DNA from: Christiangramia forsetii KT0803
GTDB lineage: Bacteria > Bacteroidota > Bacteroidia > Flavobacteriales > Flavobacteriaceae
DNA length: 64,000 nt
Assembly: GCF_000060345.1 (NCBI RefSeq)
Contig: NC_008571.1
Location: 2,790,001 to 2,854,000 of the forward strand
Direction of reading: 5' to 3'
Below, piece by piece: positions 18,359 to 26,671 of this stretch (position 1 is the stretch's first letter; every line of letters begins with the position of its first letter). The notes beneath the pieces are model-generated. The model had not been told where the DNA came from, did not search any database, and saw only the letters and a list, made by a program, of their open reading frames with translations. Both the position numbers and the translations under genes were made by a program.

Positions 18359-19000
18359 ATGATTTTGAATAAAGAAACAGCAAAAAAGACTGCTGAGCTT
18401 TTATTGCAAATTAAAGCAATAAAATTAGAACCACAAGAGCCTTTTACTTGGGCCAGCGGCTGGAAATCGCCAATTTATTGTGACAACCGGATCATTTTGT
18501 CTTACCCTATAATTAGAAATTATGTTAGGGAAAACTTTGCCAGGCAAATCGAAGACAAGTATGGGAAACCCGATGTTATAGCGGCTGTAGCCACAGGTGC
18601 CATAGGAATAGGCATGCTCGTGGCAGAATATTTAAGCCTCCCTTTTGCATATGTTAGACCAGAGCCAAAAGGCCATGGAAGACAAAATCAAATCGAGGGC
18701 AATTTAGAAGAAGGACAAACCGTGGTGGTTATCGAAGATCTTATAAGCACAGGAAACAGTAGCCTAAATGCGGTAAAAGCTTTAAAGGAAGCCGGAGCTA
18801 ATGTAAAAGGCATGTTCGCTATCTTTACGTATGGATTTGACACTTCGGTGAAAAATTTTGAAAAGTTAGATATTGACCTGCATACTTTAAGCGATTATGA
18901 AAACCTTATAGAAACAGCTCAGAACACAAATTATATAACTATTGAAGAAGCAGGCATCCTTCGTAAGTGGAGAGAAGACCCTGCAAACTGGAAACCATAA
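18359..19000 (+). CDS. pyrE: Orotate phosphoribosyltransferase
   Basis: PyrE converts orotate and PRPP to OMP in pyrimidine synthesis. The 213-residue protein carries the conserved WASGWKSPIYCDNR N-terminal segment, the catalytic-loop KGHGRQNQIEG and the PRPP-binding motif VVVIEDLISTGNSS. It is the first gene of a two-gene unit; the SRPBCC gene starts 1 base after its stop codon. Confidence 0.96.
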   Translation: MILNKETAKKTAELLLQIKAIKLEPQEPFTWASGWKSPIYCDNRIILSYPIIRNYVRENFARQIEDKYGKPDVIAAVATGAIGIGMLVAEYLSLPFAYVRPEPKGHGRQNQIEGNLEEGQTVVVIEDLISTGNSSLNAVKALKEAGANVKGMFAIFTYGFDTSVKNFEKLDIDLHTLSDYENLIETAQNTNYITIEEAGILRKWREDPANWKP

Positions 19001-19001
19001 T

Positions 19002-19394
19002 ATGAAATTAGAAAGTCCAAAAGTAACTGCCGATAAAAATCAGCAGGAAATGTTTCAATTTTTGACAAATGTTGAGAATTACGAACAAATAATGCCAGAC
19101 AGCAAAGAGAAATTTCAAGTAATCCAAGATGATAGTTTTCTATTTCAGTTGAAAGGTATGCCAGAGATAAGGTTGAAAATTATCGAGACCGATGAGCCTA
19201 ACCTGGTTGTGCTGGGTTCTACTGCAGAAAAATTCCCATTCAGGCTTAAAACTCATATTGCTGAAGCTGGAGACAATAAAAGTGAAGTGAATATGGAATT
19301 TGAAGGAGAGTTTAATGCCATGATGAGCATGATGATAAAAAGTCCGCTTAAAAAATTCATTACTGCTTTGACAGAAAATATTGGCAAACTTTAA
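19002..19394 (+). CDS. SRPBCC (START-like) family protein
   Basis: The start is placed at the ATG at 19002 (MKLESPKVTADKNQQEMFQ), because the longer frame overlaps pyrE. The 130-residue product has the compact pattern of polyketide-cyclase/START-like proteins: an N-terminal strand, a NVENYEQIMPD helix segment, alternating strands and a long C-terminal helix (MMIKSPLKKFITALTENI). These bind hydrophobic ligands or act as chaperone-like folds. Function is unknown, and the pyrE pairing is common in relatives (from memory). Confidence 0.75.
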   Translation: MKLESPKVTADKNQQEMFQFLTNVENYEQIMPDSKEKFQVIQDDSFLFQLKGMPEIRLKIIETDEPNLVVLGSTAEKFPFRLKTHIAEAGDNKSEVNMEFEGEFNAMMSMMIKSPLKKFITALTENIGKL

Positions 19395-19415
19395 TTCTCA
19401 GTTCTATAAAATTAT

Positions 19416-19548
19416 GAGGCTGTCTAAGAAGTGTTATTCTGAAGGAAATGAAGAATCTCATATAAACCTAAATATCCAATTTTAAGTAAATTGAGATTTT
19501 TCGACAACAGACATAGAATGATATTACTTTCACTATTTAGACAGCCTC
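19416..19548. repeat. 133-bp inverted-repeat element (MITE- or terminator-like)
   Basis: Perfect 12-bp ends, GAGGCTGTCTAA (19416-19427) and TTAGACAGCCTC (19537-19548), enclose arms that are also imperfectly complementary: both read inwards through AGTG...ATTCT...GAA..AATCTCA. The left arm shows a degenerate ATTCTGAAGGAAATGAAGAATCTC like the other dispersed repeats. A T-rich run follows the right end. It lies between convergent genes (SRPBCC and birA). Confidence 0.6.
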
Positions 19549-19555
19549 TTTTTAT

Positions 19556-20284
19556 TTAATAAAGTAACTGAATTTCCTTTAACTGAAAGGTTTTGAAAAC
19601 ACCTTCTTCTATCTCCAAATTCAATTTTCCTTCCGTAGTAACCCCCCTGATAATTCCATTAAGTTTTTGCCCGTTAAAATTAAAAGTTGATACAACATTC
19701 AGCCTAAACATCATTTTAGCATAATTTTCCAGAATTTCTTCACCAGATCGTAACGGTAATTTCTGAAGCTCATCCTCGATCCCGGCAACAAGATTTTCCA
19801 ACAGCTCATCTAAATCATAATCTTTACTTGTGAGGCTCTTTAAAGATGCCGCAGAGGGTAGATTACTGAATTCAATTTGATTCACATTTAGACCTATTCC
19901 TATAACGCTGGCTACAATTCCTTCGGTTTTCACAATGTTTTCAATTAGAATTCCTCCCACCTTCTTTTTTGCTGACAGAATGTCGTTAGGCCATTTCACT
20001 TTTAATTCTGGAATTCCAAGAGCATCTAATACCTTAATAACGGCGAGAGAAACCGAAGCACTCAACAGGAAATGTCTCGAAATATTCAACTCCTTTTGTG
20101 GATACAGGATACTGAAAGTGAGGTTTTCACCTGCCTTAGACACCCAATGGGAGCCACGCTGGCCTCTTCCAGAAGTTTGAATTATCGCCCTAACACAAAC
20201 AGGTTCAAAATCTGCAGTACCTTCGTAAAATTCCCGAACGAAGGAATTGGTGGAGTCAATGGCATTAACTTTGATTGTACGCAT
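19556..20284 (-). CDS. birA: Biotin--[acetyl-CoA-carboxylase] ligase
   Basis: BirA activates biotin with ATP and attaches it to carrier lysines. The 242-residue form has only the catalytic and C-terminal domains and no N-terminal helix-turn-helix, so it is a ligase and not a bio repressor. Key motifs: the biotinyl-AMP loop SGRGQRGSHWVS, KWPNDI and GGILIEN. Its expected target in this window is the biotin domain of pyruvate carboxylase (3043-6492). It is divergent from rsfS. Confidence 0.94.
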   Translation of the reverse strand: MRTIKVNAIDSTNSFVREFYEGTADFEPVCVRAIIQTSGRGQRGSHWVSKAGENLTFSILYPQKELNISRHFLLSASVSLAVIKVLDALGIPELKVKWPNDILSAKKKVGGILIENIVKTEGIVASVIGIGLNVNQIEFSNLPSAASLKSLTSKDYDLDELLENLVAGIEDELQKLPLRSGEEILENYAKMMFRLNVVSTFNFNGQKLNGIIRGVTTEGKLNLEIEEGVFKTFQLKEIQLLY

Positions 20285-20349
20285 ATAAAATATAGGAGAT
20301 TAGGCGTTAAAATCTTCTTTAACAAACTCTTTAAAAGAGCAAAAAATGA

Positions 20350-20357
20350 TAAATTTG
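20350..20357 (+). promoter_or_regulatory. Predicted -7 box of rsfS-ftsH operon
   Basis: TAAATTTG matches TAnnTTTG 18 bases before the rsfS ATG at 20376. Confidence 0.5.
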
Positions 20358-20375
20358 CGTAAATAAATTAATTTA

Positions 20376-20747
20376 ATGTCGAAAAAGGAAAAAAACAGCG
20401 ATCAACTTATTGCACATATCATAAAAGGGATAGAAGAAGTAAAGGGAAATGATATTAGCATCCTGGACCTTAGAGAAATTGAGAATACAGTTTGTGATTA
20501 TTTTATAATCTGCAATGGTACTTCCAACACGCAGGTTAACGCCATAGTCAATTCCATACAAAAAACAGTTAGTAAAGGCCTGAAAGATAAACCCTGGCAT
20601 ATAGAGGGTAGCGAGAACGCAGAATGGGTACTCATGGACTACGTTAATGTAGTTGTTCATGTTTTCCAGAAGCATATCAGGGAATTTTACGATATTGAGA
20701 GCCTATGGGGTGATGCAAAGATCACTTCTATAGAAAGCAGTTATTAA
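20376..20747 (+). CDS. rsfS: Ribosome silencing factor RsfS
   Basis: RsfS (formerly YbeB/Iojap) binds L14 on the 50S subunit and blocks subunit joining under starvation. The 123-residue protein has the family core ISILDLREIENTVCDYFIICNGTSN and the later WVLMDYVNVVVHVF and REFYDIESLWGDA motifs. Length is typical. It stands 23 bases upstream of ftsH in the same direction. Confidence 0.95.
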   Translation: MSKKEKNSDQLIAHIIKGIEEVKGNDISILDLREIENTVCDYFIICNGTSNTQVNAIVNSIQKTVSKGLKDKPWHIEGSENAEWVLMDYVNVVVHVFQKHIREFYDIESLWGDAKITSIESSY

Positions 20748-20770
20748 ATCTAAATTATTAGAAGCATAGA

Positions 20771-22831
20771 ATGGCGAATCAAAAACCAAAGAAAAAATTA
20801 GATCCCAAAAAACCTAAATTTAGTGCCTACTGGATTTATGCGGCGATCATCATAATATTTTTAGGACTTAATCTTTTCGGTGATGGAGGTTTCTCAGAAC
20901 CTGCCAAAACCAATCCTGCAGAATTTAAAGAATATCTAAGGAATGGTGATGTTAAGAAGGTTGAGATTATCAATCGAAATCAAGCGAGAGTTTACCTAAC
21001 CGAAGAAGCAAAAGAGAAAGAAGTTCATAAGAAGAATATTGACCCGGACCTCTTCCCTACCGGCGAGTCTCCGGTATATAGCTTTCAGTTTGGAGATCTC
21101 CAGAATTTCGAAAATGACATTAACGAAATCAAGAATGAAGATAATCTTGATACGGTAGTTACTTACGATACTTCCAGTGATGTCCTCGGCGATTTATTTT
21201 GGGCGCTACTCCCATTTATCCTAATTATCGGTGTTTGGATCTTTATCATGAGAAAAATGAGTTCCGGAGCCGGAGGAGGTGCCGGAGGACAAATTTTCAA
21301 TATTGGAAAATCTAAAGCGAAATTATTTGATCAAAATACAGACGTAAAAACATCTTTTAAAGATGTGGCAGGTCTGGAAGGTGCAAAAGAGGAAGTTCAG
21401 GAAATTGTAGATTTCTTAAAACAACCGGAAAAATATACTGCACTTGGTGGTAAAATCCCAAAAGGAGCCTTACTGGTAGGACCTCCCGGAACCGGTAAAA
21501 CATTACTTGCAAAAGCAGTGGCAGGGGAAGCAAAAGTTCCTTTCTTCTCATTATCCGGATCAGACTTTGTTGAAATGTTTGTAGGTGTTGGAGCATCTAG
21601 GGTTAGAGACCTTTTTAAACAAGCAAAAGAAAAGTCACCTTCCATTATATTTATTGATGAGATTGACGCAATAGGTAGAGCGAGAGGAAAAAGTAATTTC
21701 TCTGGTTCTAACGATGAACGTGAGAATACACTTAACCAGCTGTTAACTGAAATGGATGGTTTCGGAACCAATACCAACGTGATTGTTATCGCAGCAACCA
21801 ACCGTGCAGATGTACTGGATAAGGCGCTAATGCGTGCCGGACGTTTTGACAGACAGATATACGTGGATCTTCCTGATCTAAATGAAAGAAAAGAGATATT
21901 TGATGTTCATTTGAAGCCTCTTAAAAAAGTTGCAGATGAATTAGATACAGATTTCTTAGCAAAACAAACTCCTGGGTTTTCAGGGGCAGATATTGCCAAT
22001 GTTTGTAACGAAGCTGCTTTAATTGCGGCAAGAAAAGGAAACAAAGCCGTTGGTAAACAAGATTTTCTTGACGCCGTAGACCGTATTGTAGGTGGTCTTG
22101 AAAAGAAAAATAAAATTATCACTCCAAGTGAGAAAAAAGCAATTGCTTTTCATGAAGCCGGCCATGCAACCGTTAGCTGGATGCTTGAACATGCCGCTCC
22201 ACTGGTAAAAGTAACTATTGTTCCTCGTGGACAGTCCTTAGGTGCTGCCTGGTATTTACCTGAAGAGCGCCTTATTGTAAGACCAGAACAGATGCTGGAC
22301 GAGATGTGCGCTGCTCTTGGTGGACGTGCCGCAGAAAAAGTAATTTTCAACAAAATTTCTACCGGTGCCCTTAGTGATCTTGAAAAAGTTACGAAACAAG
22401 CAAGGGCTATGGTTACCATTTATGGTCTTAATGAAGCGGTGGGTAATTTAACCTATTACGATTCTTCTGGCCAGGGTGAATATAATTTCACTAAACCATA
22501 CAGTGAGAAAACTTCAGAATTAATCGATAAGGAGATCTCTAATCTTATTGAGGATCAATATAAGCGAGCAATAGATCTACTTGAGCATAATAAGGATAAA
22601 TTATCTGAACTAGCAGAAATACTTCTGGATAAAGAAGTGATTTTCAAAGATGACCTGGAAAAAATATTCGGAAAACGTCCTTTTGAAAGAGAAGAACGAG
22701 AAAGTAAAACTGCCAAGGAAAGAAAAGCTCTAGAAAAAAAGACGAAGAACGACGCTGAATCTGATGATTCCACAGGAGAAACTAAAGATGAAGAAGGAAA
22801 GTTAACCGAAAATGATTCGGTTAATAAGTAG
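20771..22831 (+). CDS. ftsH: ATP-dependent zinc metalloprotease FtsH
   Basis: FtsH degrades misfolded membrane and regulatory proteins. The 686-residue protein has two membrane helices (about 20-42 and 140-162), a periplasmic domain between them, an AAA+ module with Walker [11 protein letters not shown] and Walker [12 protein letters not shown], the second region of homology ([18 protein letters not shown]), and the zinc site HEAGHA. A charged C-terminal tail follows. A perfect 17-bp hairpin ends the transcript. Confidence 0.98.
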   Translation: MANQKPKKKLDPKKPKFSAYWIYAAIIIIFLGLNLFGDGGFSEPAKTNPAEFKEYLRNGDVKKVEIINRNQARVYLTEEAKEKEVHKKNIDPDLFPTGESPVYSFQFGDLQNFENDINEIKNEDNLDTVVTYDTSSDVLGDLFWALLPFILIIGVWIFIMRKMSSGAGGGAGGQIFNIGKSKAKLFDQNTDVKTSFKDVAGLEGAKEEVQEIVDFLKQPEKYTALGGKIPKGALLVGPPGTGKTLLAKAVAGEAKVPFFSLSGSDFVEMFVGVGASRVRDLFKQAKEKSPSIIFIDEIDAIGRARGKSNFSGSNDERENTLNQLLTEMDGFGTNTNVIVIAATNRADVLDKALMRAGRFDRQIYVDLPDLNERKEIFDVHLKPLKKVADELDTDFLAKQTPGFSGADIANVCNEAALIAARKGNKAVGKQDFLDAVDRIVGGLEKKNKIITPSEKKAIAFHEAGHATVSWMLEHAAPLVKVTIVPRGQSLGAAWYLPEERLIVRPEQMLDEMCAALGGRAAEKVIFNKISTGALSDLEKVTKQARAMVTIYGLNEAVGNLTYYDSSGQGEYNFTKPYSEKTSELIDKEISNLIEDQYKRAIDLLEHNKDKLSELAEILLDKEVIFKDDLEKIFGKRPFEREERESKTAKERKALEKKTKNDAESDDSTGETKDEEGKLTENDSVNK

Positions 22832-22846
22832 TGTAGAAGTTGAAGT

Positions 22847-22887
22847 AAAAAATCTGAAATTAAACAAGGGTTAATTTCAGATTTTTT
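22847..22887 (+). terminator. Terminator after ftsH
   Basis: A perfect 17-bp stem, left arm 22847-22863 and right arm 22871-22887 (ending in TTTTTT) with a 7-base loop. Its last T is also the first base of the TAACTTTG box of the next gene. Confidence 0.8.
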
Positions 22888-22894
22888 AACTTTG
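22887..22894 (+). promoter_or_regulatory. Predicted -7 box of LUD-cdsA-psd operon
   Basis: TAACTTTG matches TAnnTTTG and abuts the ftsH terminator. The next start codon is at 22928. Confidence 0.5.
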
Positions 22895-22927
22895 ATAAAA
22901 TGACTGTAAGAATCACACCTAAACTCT

Positions 22928-23539
22928 ATGAATCTATTCAAGAGATTTCTTAATCCCAAGTCAAAAGCAGACCAGGAAAAAGATATCCCTGAAAATGCTG
23001 ACAGAGGAAAGTATATGCCGGAGGTAAAATTACCTACCGACGAGCGTTTTATGCTCAATTTTAAAAATAACGGAGGGAAGTTTTTATACTGCGTTGATGA
23101 TGCAGAAATTCAGGAAGCTTTTGACAATATTCTTATGGAGAATGATTGGTATGAAAAGCAATGTTGTTGTTTTGATGATAAACTAAAAAGCAAATTCAAA
23201 AATTTCAATCTTGAATTTAATAAATCAGCAGATGCTGACTTTTATCTTTCAACTTGTGAATTTTTAGTAGCTAATGATGGATCAATCCTCATTTCATCCA
23301 ACCAGATTAAAGAAAGAAAACTTCACGATCTTCCTGCAAACTTTATTATACTATCCTCTACCAGTCAACTAATTGACACTATTGGAGAAGGTTTAAGAGG
23401 TATTAAATTTAAGAACAAACAGCAAATTCCTTCCAATATTACTACTATTAAAAATTTTGAAACTCAAAAAGAAGGTGATTTTATGAGTTACGGAAGTAGT
23501 ACAAAAAACCTATATTTGCTGCTGCTGGAAGATCTGTAA
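22928..23539 (+). CDS. LUD-domain protein (LutC-like)
   Basis: The 203-residue protein contains the LUD fold pattern: alternating strands with ADADFYLSTCEFLVANDGSI, LPANFIILSSTSQLIDTI and a C-terminal LYLLLLEDL. LUD proteins occur in lactate utilisation complexes (LutBC), but no lutA or lutB partner is near, so lactate oxidation should not be assumed. A cluster CCCF near residue 78-81 is notable. It begins an operon with cdsA (3 bases apart) and psd. Confidence 0.72.
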   Translation: MNLFKRFLNPKSKADQEKDIPENADRGKYMPEVKLPTDERFMLNFKNNGGKFLYCVDDAEIQEAFDNILMENDWYEKQCCCFDDKLKSKFKNFNLEFNKSADADFYLSTCEFLVANDGSILISSNQIKERKLHDLPANFIILSSTSQLIDTIGEGLRGIKFKNKQQIPSNITTIKNFETQKEGDFMSYGSSTKNLYLLLLEDL

Positions 23540-23542
23540 TTT

Positions 23543-24379
23543 ATGAGAGAAACCATTATTCGTGCTGTTTCAGGATTGTTGTATACCGCAATACTGGTTG
23601 CTTCCATCCTATCTTCAGAGGTGATCTTCATTATTCTCTTTTACCTGTTAAGTCTTGTGTGTTTAGTAGAAATGCAGAAGCTTTTACGTTTAAAAAGCTA
23701 CGCACTGTATTTTTTGCAGGCTATACTATTTTATCTTTTCAGTTTTTTAAAATTTAATCAGGACGCTACAGTCTTATTACTCTTAATTACAGTTTTCGTA
23801 AACCTGTTTCTGGTTAAAGATTTACTTGTAGTCAAAAAAATTCCTGTTTTTGAGAAGAAGAAATATATCATCATCATATTTTACCTTATATCATCCACGA
23901 TATTTTTAACCCTTATTCCTACAATTGAAGGAATTTTTATACCAAAACTAGTGATCGGAATATTTTTTCTGATCTGGACTAATGATACTTTTGCATATCT
24001 AGTGGGCAAGAATTTCGGAAAGCATAAACTTTACGAAAAAATCTCTCCAAATAAAACGATTGAAGGATTTTTAGGCGGACTTTTTTTTACCTGTCTAATG
24101 AGTTATGCCATTTGGTATTACAGCCCTTTATTCCCTTCAACATTTGCGGAATTCAGCTCTTTCAACACTCCGGCGATCTGGCTGGGAATGGCTGTTATTT
24201 TAAGTCTTTTCGGAACTTTAGGAGATCTAATTCAATCCAAATTTAAAAGACAGGCCGGTGTAAAAGATAGCGGGAAACTAATGCCCGGACATGGAGGATT
24301 GTTTGACAGACTAGATAGTATTATCTTTGCAAGCCCATTCATTTATGCTTATTTATATATATTGAATTATGTTTCATAA
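23543..24379 (+). CDS. cdsA: Phosphatidate cytidylyltransferase
   Basis: CdsA makes CDP-diacylglycerol from phosphatidate and CTP, the branch point of phospholipid synthesis. The 278-residue protein has about eight membrane helices and the family signature SPNKTIEGFLGG followed by the C-terminal GDLIQSKFKRQAGVKDSGKLMPGHGGLFDRLDS. Its last bases overlap the psd start by 11 bases. Confidence 0.96.
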   Translation: MRETIIRAVSGLLYTAILVASILSSEVIFIILFYLLSLVCLVEMQKLLRLKSYALYFLQAILFYLFSFLKFNQDATVLLLLITVFVNLFLVKDLLVVKKIPVFEKKKYIIIIFYLISSTIFLTLIPTIEGIFIPKLVIGIFFLIWTNDTFAYLVGKNFGKHKLYEKISPNKTIEGFLGGLFFTCLMSYAIWYYSPLFPSTFAEFSSFNTPAIWLGMAVILSLFGTLGDLIQSKFKRQAGVKDSGKLMPGHGGLFDRLDSIIFASPFIYAYLYILNYVS

Positions 24380-25025
24380 AGAAGGATATAAAATAATGAC
24401 CATTACTGCGATCATCCTGATTGCAATAAATATCATTTCATACAGTTTAATTAATGTATACTGGATAAAGTTTGCAGTTCTGCTTACATCTATTCTTTTT
24501 TTCTTTCTGATTATTCAGTTTTTCAGAAATCCAAAAAGAACCACAAGCTTAAACAATGAGCACATTATTGCCCCGGTAGACGGAAAGGTTGTGGTAATTG
24601 AGGAGGTTTATGAGAAAGAATACTTTAAAGATAAGAGACTGCAAATTTCAATTTTCATGTCGCCTATCAATGTACATGTTACGCGACATCCAGTAGGTGG
24701 AAAAGTTACTTTTAGCAAATACCATCCTGGAAAATTTCTGGTTGCCTGGCATCCAAAGTCCAGTGAAGAAAATGAGAGAACTACCGTGGTTGTAAAAAAT
24801 GAGGCTATAGGAGAAATACTATATCGTCAAATTGCAGGAGCAATGGCAAAAAGAATAGTGAATTACGCTGAAGTGGATACTGAAGTAGTTCAGGGAAGCG
24901 ATAGCGGATTTATTAAATTTGGTAGCAGGGTTGATGTATTTGTTCCTATTGGAACAAAAGTGAATGTTGAAATCAATCAAAAAGTAAAAGGAGGCATTAG
25001 TATAATTGCTGATGTGGCTTCTTAA
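24369..25025 (+). CDS. psd: Phosphatidylserine decarboxylase family protein
   Basis: Psd converts phosphatidylserine to phosphatidylethanolamine using a pyruvoyl group made by self-cleavage. The 218-residue protein is the short form, with two N-terminal membrane helices (about 10-50), the APVDGKVV motif, INVHVTRHPV with its histidines, and the cleavage motif FIKFGSR (between G185 and S186). It overlaps cdsA, matching a phospholipid operon. Confidence 0.93.
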   Translation: MFHKEGYKIMTITAIILIAINIISYSLINVYWIKFAVLLTSILFFFLIIQFFRNPKRTTSLNNEHIIAPVDGKVVVIEEVYEKEYFKDKRLQISIFMSPINVHVTRHPVGGKVTFSKYHPGKFLVAWHPKSSEENERTTVVVKNEAIGEILYRQIAGAMAKRIVNYAEVDTEVVQGSDSGFIKFGSRVDVFVPIGTKVNVEINQKVKGGISIIADVAS

Positions 25026-25030
25026 ATAAT

Positions 25031-25306
25031 ATGATGGCAGAAGAAAATTTAGAGTTTCTAAAAGCCTACGAAATGGCAAGTAGCACAGATCAGCAATTTC
25101 CACCTGATGTGCTTTTACACTTTTATGCTCTTTATAAGAGAGCTACAGAGAAAAACGGATTCTACATACCTCCTACGAACCAAGGTGATCTAAGAAGCGC
25201 TTTTAAAATAAATGCGCTCATACAAGTTAAAGACTTAAGCAAAAAAGAAGCTGAAAAGCAATATATAGAACTGGTTGAACATCATATTGGAGAAATTCCG
25301 AAGTGA
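25031..25306 (+). CDS. Acyl-CoA-binding protein
   Basis: The 91-residue protein has the four-helix ACBP pattern: the N-terminal AYEMASS, LLHFYALYKRAT (YxxYKQAT-like), and the C-terminal WxxK-equivalent region replaced by INALIQVKDLSKKEAEKQYIELVEHH. ACBPs carry long-chain acyl-CoA. Such proteins are uncommon in bacteria outside a few groups, but they occur in Flavobacteriaceae. It is 5 bases after psd and ends the lipid operon before a terminator. An ATG three bases later is also possible. Confidence 0.85.
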   Translation: MMAEENLEFLKAYEMASSTDQQFPPDVLLHFYALYKRATEKNGFYIPPTNQGDLRSAFKINALIQVKDLSKKEAEKQYIELVEHHIGEIPK

Positions 25307-25325
25307 TATTAAATTATATAGTAAA

Positions 25326-25358
25326 TAAAAAAAGAGGGCAAATTGTCCTCTTTTTTTA
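25326..25358 (+). terminator. Terminator after the cdsA-psd-ACBP operon
   Basis: AAAGAGGGC with GTCCTCTTT forms a stem around a 5-base loop, followed by seven or more Ts. Confidence 0.8.
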
Positions 25359-25600
25359 TTCCGTAAAATCTATGTAGATCAATCAATGCATCCCTCACTT
25401 TCCGGTACTATTTATTTTAGATGATATCTAATATTTATTTCTAATGACACAGATCACCAGAAAATCACTATAAATAATCATGCATCGATTCCGGATATTT
25501 ATTACTTACGGAGATATTCACACCCAAGTTTATTAAACTTGATAAGTTTTAAGATGCACATCCAACAGATTCTATCATTCAAATATCAGAGTAAAAAATA
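25359..25600. other. Non-coding gap, nothing recognised
   Basis: About 240 bases lie between two terminators facing each other. I see no open frame, RNA gene or repeat in it. Confidence 0.5.
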
Positions 25601-25638
25601 TGAAATAAAAAAACCCGGAAGTTATGACTTCCAGGTTT
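25601..25638 (-). terminator. Terminator after the fasciclin gene
   Basis: On the minus strand, AAACCTGGAAGT pairs with ACTTCCGGGTTT (one mismatch) around a 4-base loop and is followed by TTTTTTTATTTC. Confidence 0.8.
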
Positions 25639-25671
25639 TTCACTTTTTTATTATCTATAAGAAAGCTCTAC

Positions 25672-26292
25672 TTACGAAGCTTTTTTCATTACAACAGCAT
25701 CAATAATATGAACAACTCCATTTGAAGCATTAACATCAGCTTTTACAACGGTTGCTTTGTTTCCAGACTCATCTGTAAGAATAACTTTATCCCCTTCAAG
25801 AGAAGCATCAAGATTTCCGCTTCCTATGGTTTTAATAGTATATTTTCCATCATTATCTTTAATCATTTTTACCAGGTCTGAAGACATTACTTTCTTGTCA
25901 ACAACATGATATTTCAGTACTCCAGCCAGCTTATCCTTATTCTCTTTCATCATTAATTGATCCAATGTAGCCTTATCTACCTTTCCAAAAGCAGCATTAT
26001 TAGGAGCAAATACAGTAAATGGTCCTTCTTCTGTTTTGAACATTTCTGCTAATTCAGCAGATTTTAAAGCACCTACTAAGGTACTCAAGGTGTCTGTAGC
26101 CATTGCTTTTGCTGCAATACTATTAGACTCCATGTCCATTTTTTCTTTTTCGGCTTCCATTTCAGCCTCTCTTTCGGCTTCCATTTGTTCCATTCGCTCT
26201 TTCTCATCCTGTTCTTTTTTCTTATTGTCTTCACAAGAAGTAAATACAACAGCAGATAGAGCCAACACTGTAAATAACATTTTAAATTTCAT
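25672..26292 (-). CDS. Fasciclin-domain lipoprotein
   Basis: The start is set to the ATG at 26292 so that the protein begins with a lipoprotein signal, MKFKMLFTVLALSAVVFTSCED. A highly charged Glu/Met/Lys coiled segment (about 25-60) follows, then one fasciclin (FAS1) domain with GPFTVFAPNNAAF and the C-terminal NGVVHIIDAVV. FAS1 domains mediate adhesion at surfaces. The gene stands alone with its own terminator. Bacteroidota often have several FAS1 lipoproteins; the ligand is unknown. Confidence 0.92.
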   Translation of the reverse strand: MKFKMLFTVLALSAVVFTSCEDNKKKEQDEKERMEQMEAEREAEMEAEKEKMDMESNSIAAKAMATDTLSTLVGALKSAELAEMFKTEEGPFTVFAPNNAAFGKVDKATLDQLMMKENKDKLAGVLKYHVVDKKVMSSDLVKMIKDNDGKYTIKTIGSGNLDASLEGDKVILTDESGNKATVVKADVNASNGVVHIIDAVVMKKAS

Positions 26293-26433
26293 AATTGTAG
26301 TTTTTTTCGTGATTAACAATGCAAGTTATTGCGCAAAAGGCAGTTATAGCCACAGTTTAGATTAAAGTTTAGTTAAATATTGTAAAGGTTATATTAATGA
26401 TTCTTTGGATTTTTAGATGCTTTATTTTATTGT

Positions 26434-26441
26434 TATTTTTG
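26434..26441 (+). promoter_or_regulatory. Predicted -7 box for the small membrane protein gene
   Basis: TATTTTTG matches TAnnTTTG 18 bases before the ATG at 26460. Confidence 0.45.
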
Positions 26442-26459
26442 CAACAGAATCATTAGAAT

Positions 26460-26666
26460 ATGAAACTGTTTATAATTAGTATCATTTTACTTGGTCTTGC
26501 TTTCGCCGGAATCGCCATAAAGATATGGGGAAAGAAAGAAGGGAAATTTGCTGGAACCTGTGCAAGCCAGAATCCCTATCTTAATAAATCTGGTGAGCCC
26601 TGCAGTTTCTGTGGGAAATTACCTGATGAAATAGAAAATTGCTCTGACACTCCTAAGATTAAATAG
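26460..26666 (+). CDS. Small membrane protein with cysteine motif
   Basis: A 68-residue protein has one N-terminal membrane helix (LFIISIILLGLAFAGIAIKIW) and a short soluble tail with four cysteines (GTCASQNP, PCSFCGKLP, ENCSD). The CSFCG pair could bind a metal or form a disulfide. Relatives annotated only as membrane or secreted proteins are familiar in Flavobacteriaceae. It is 5 bases upstream of a glycosyltransferase gene. Confidence 0.7.
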   Translation: MKLFIISIILLGLAFAGIAIKIWGKKEGKFAGTCASQNPYLNKSGEPCSFCGKLPDEIENCSDTPKIK

Positions 26667-26671
26667 GATAA

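Noticed and set aside
23543-25306. A lactate-use operon, given the LUD protein
   Set aside because: No lutA or lutB is seen and the following genes are phospholipid genes.
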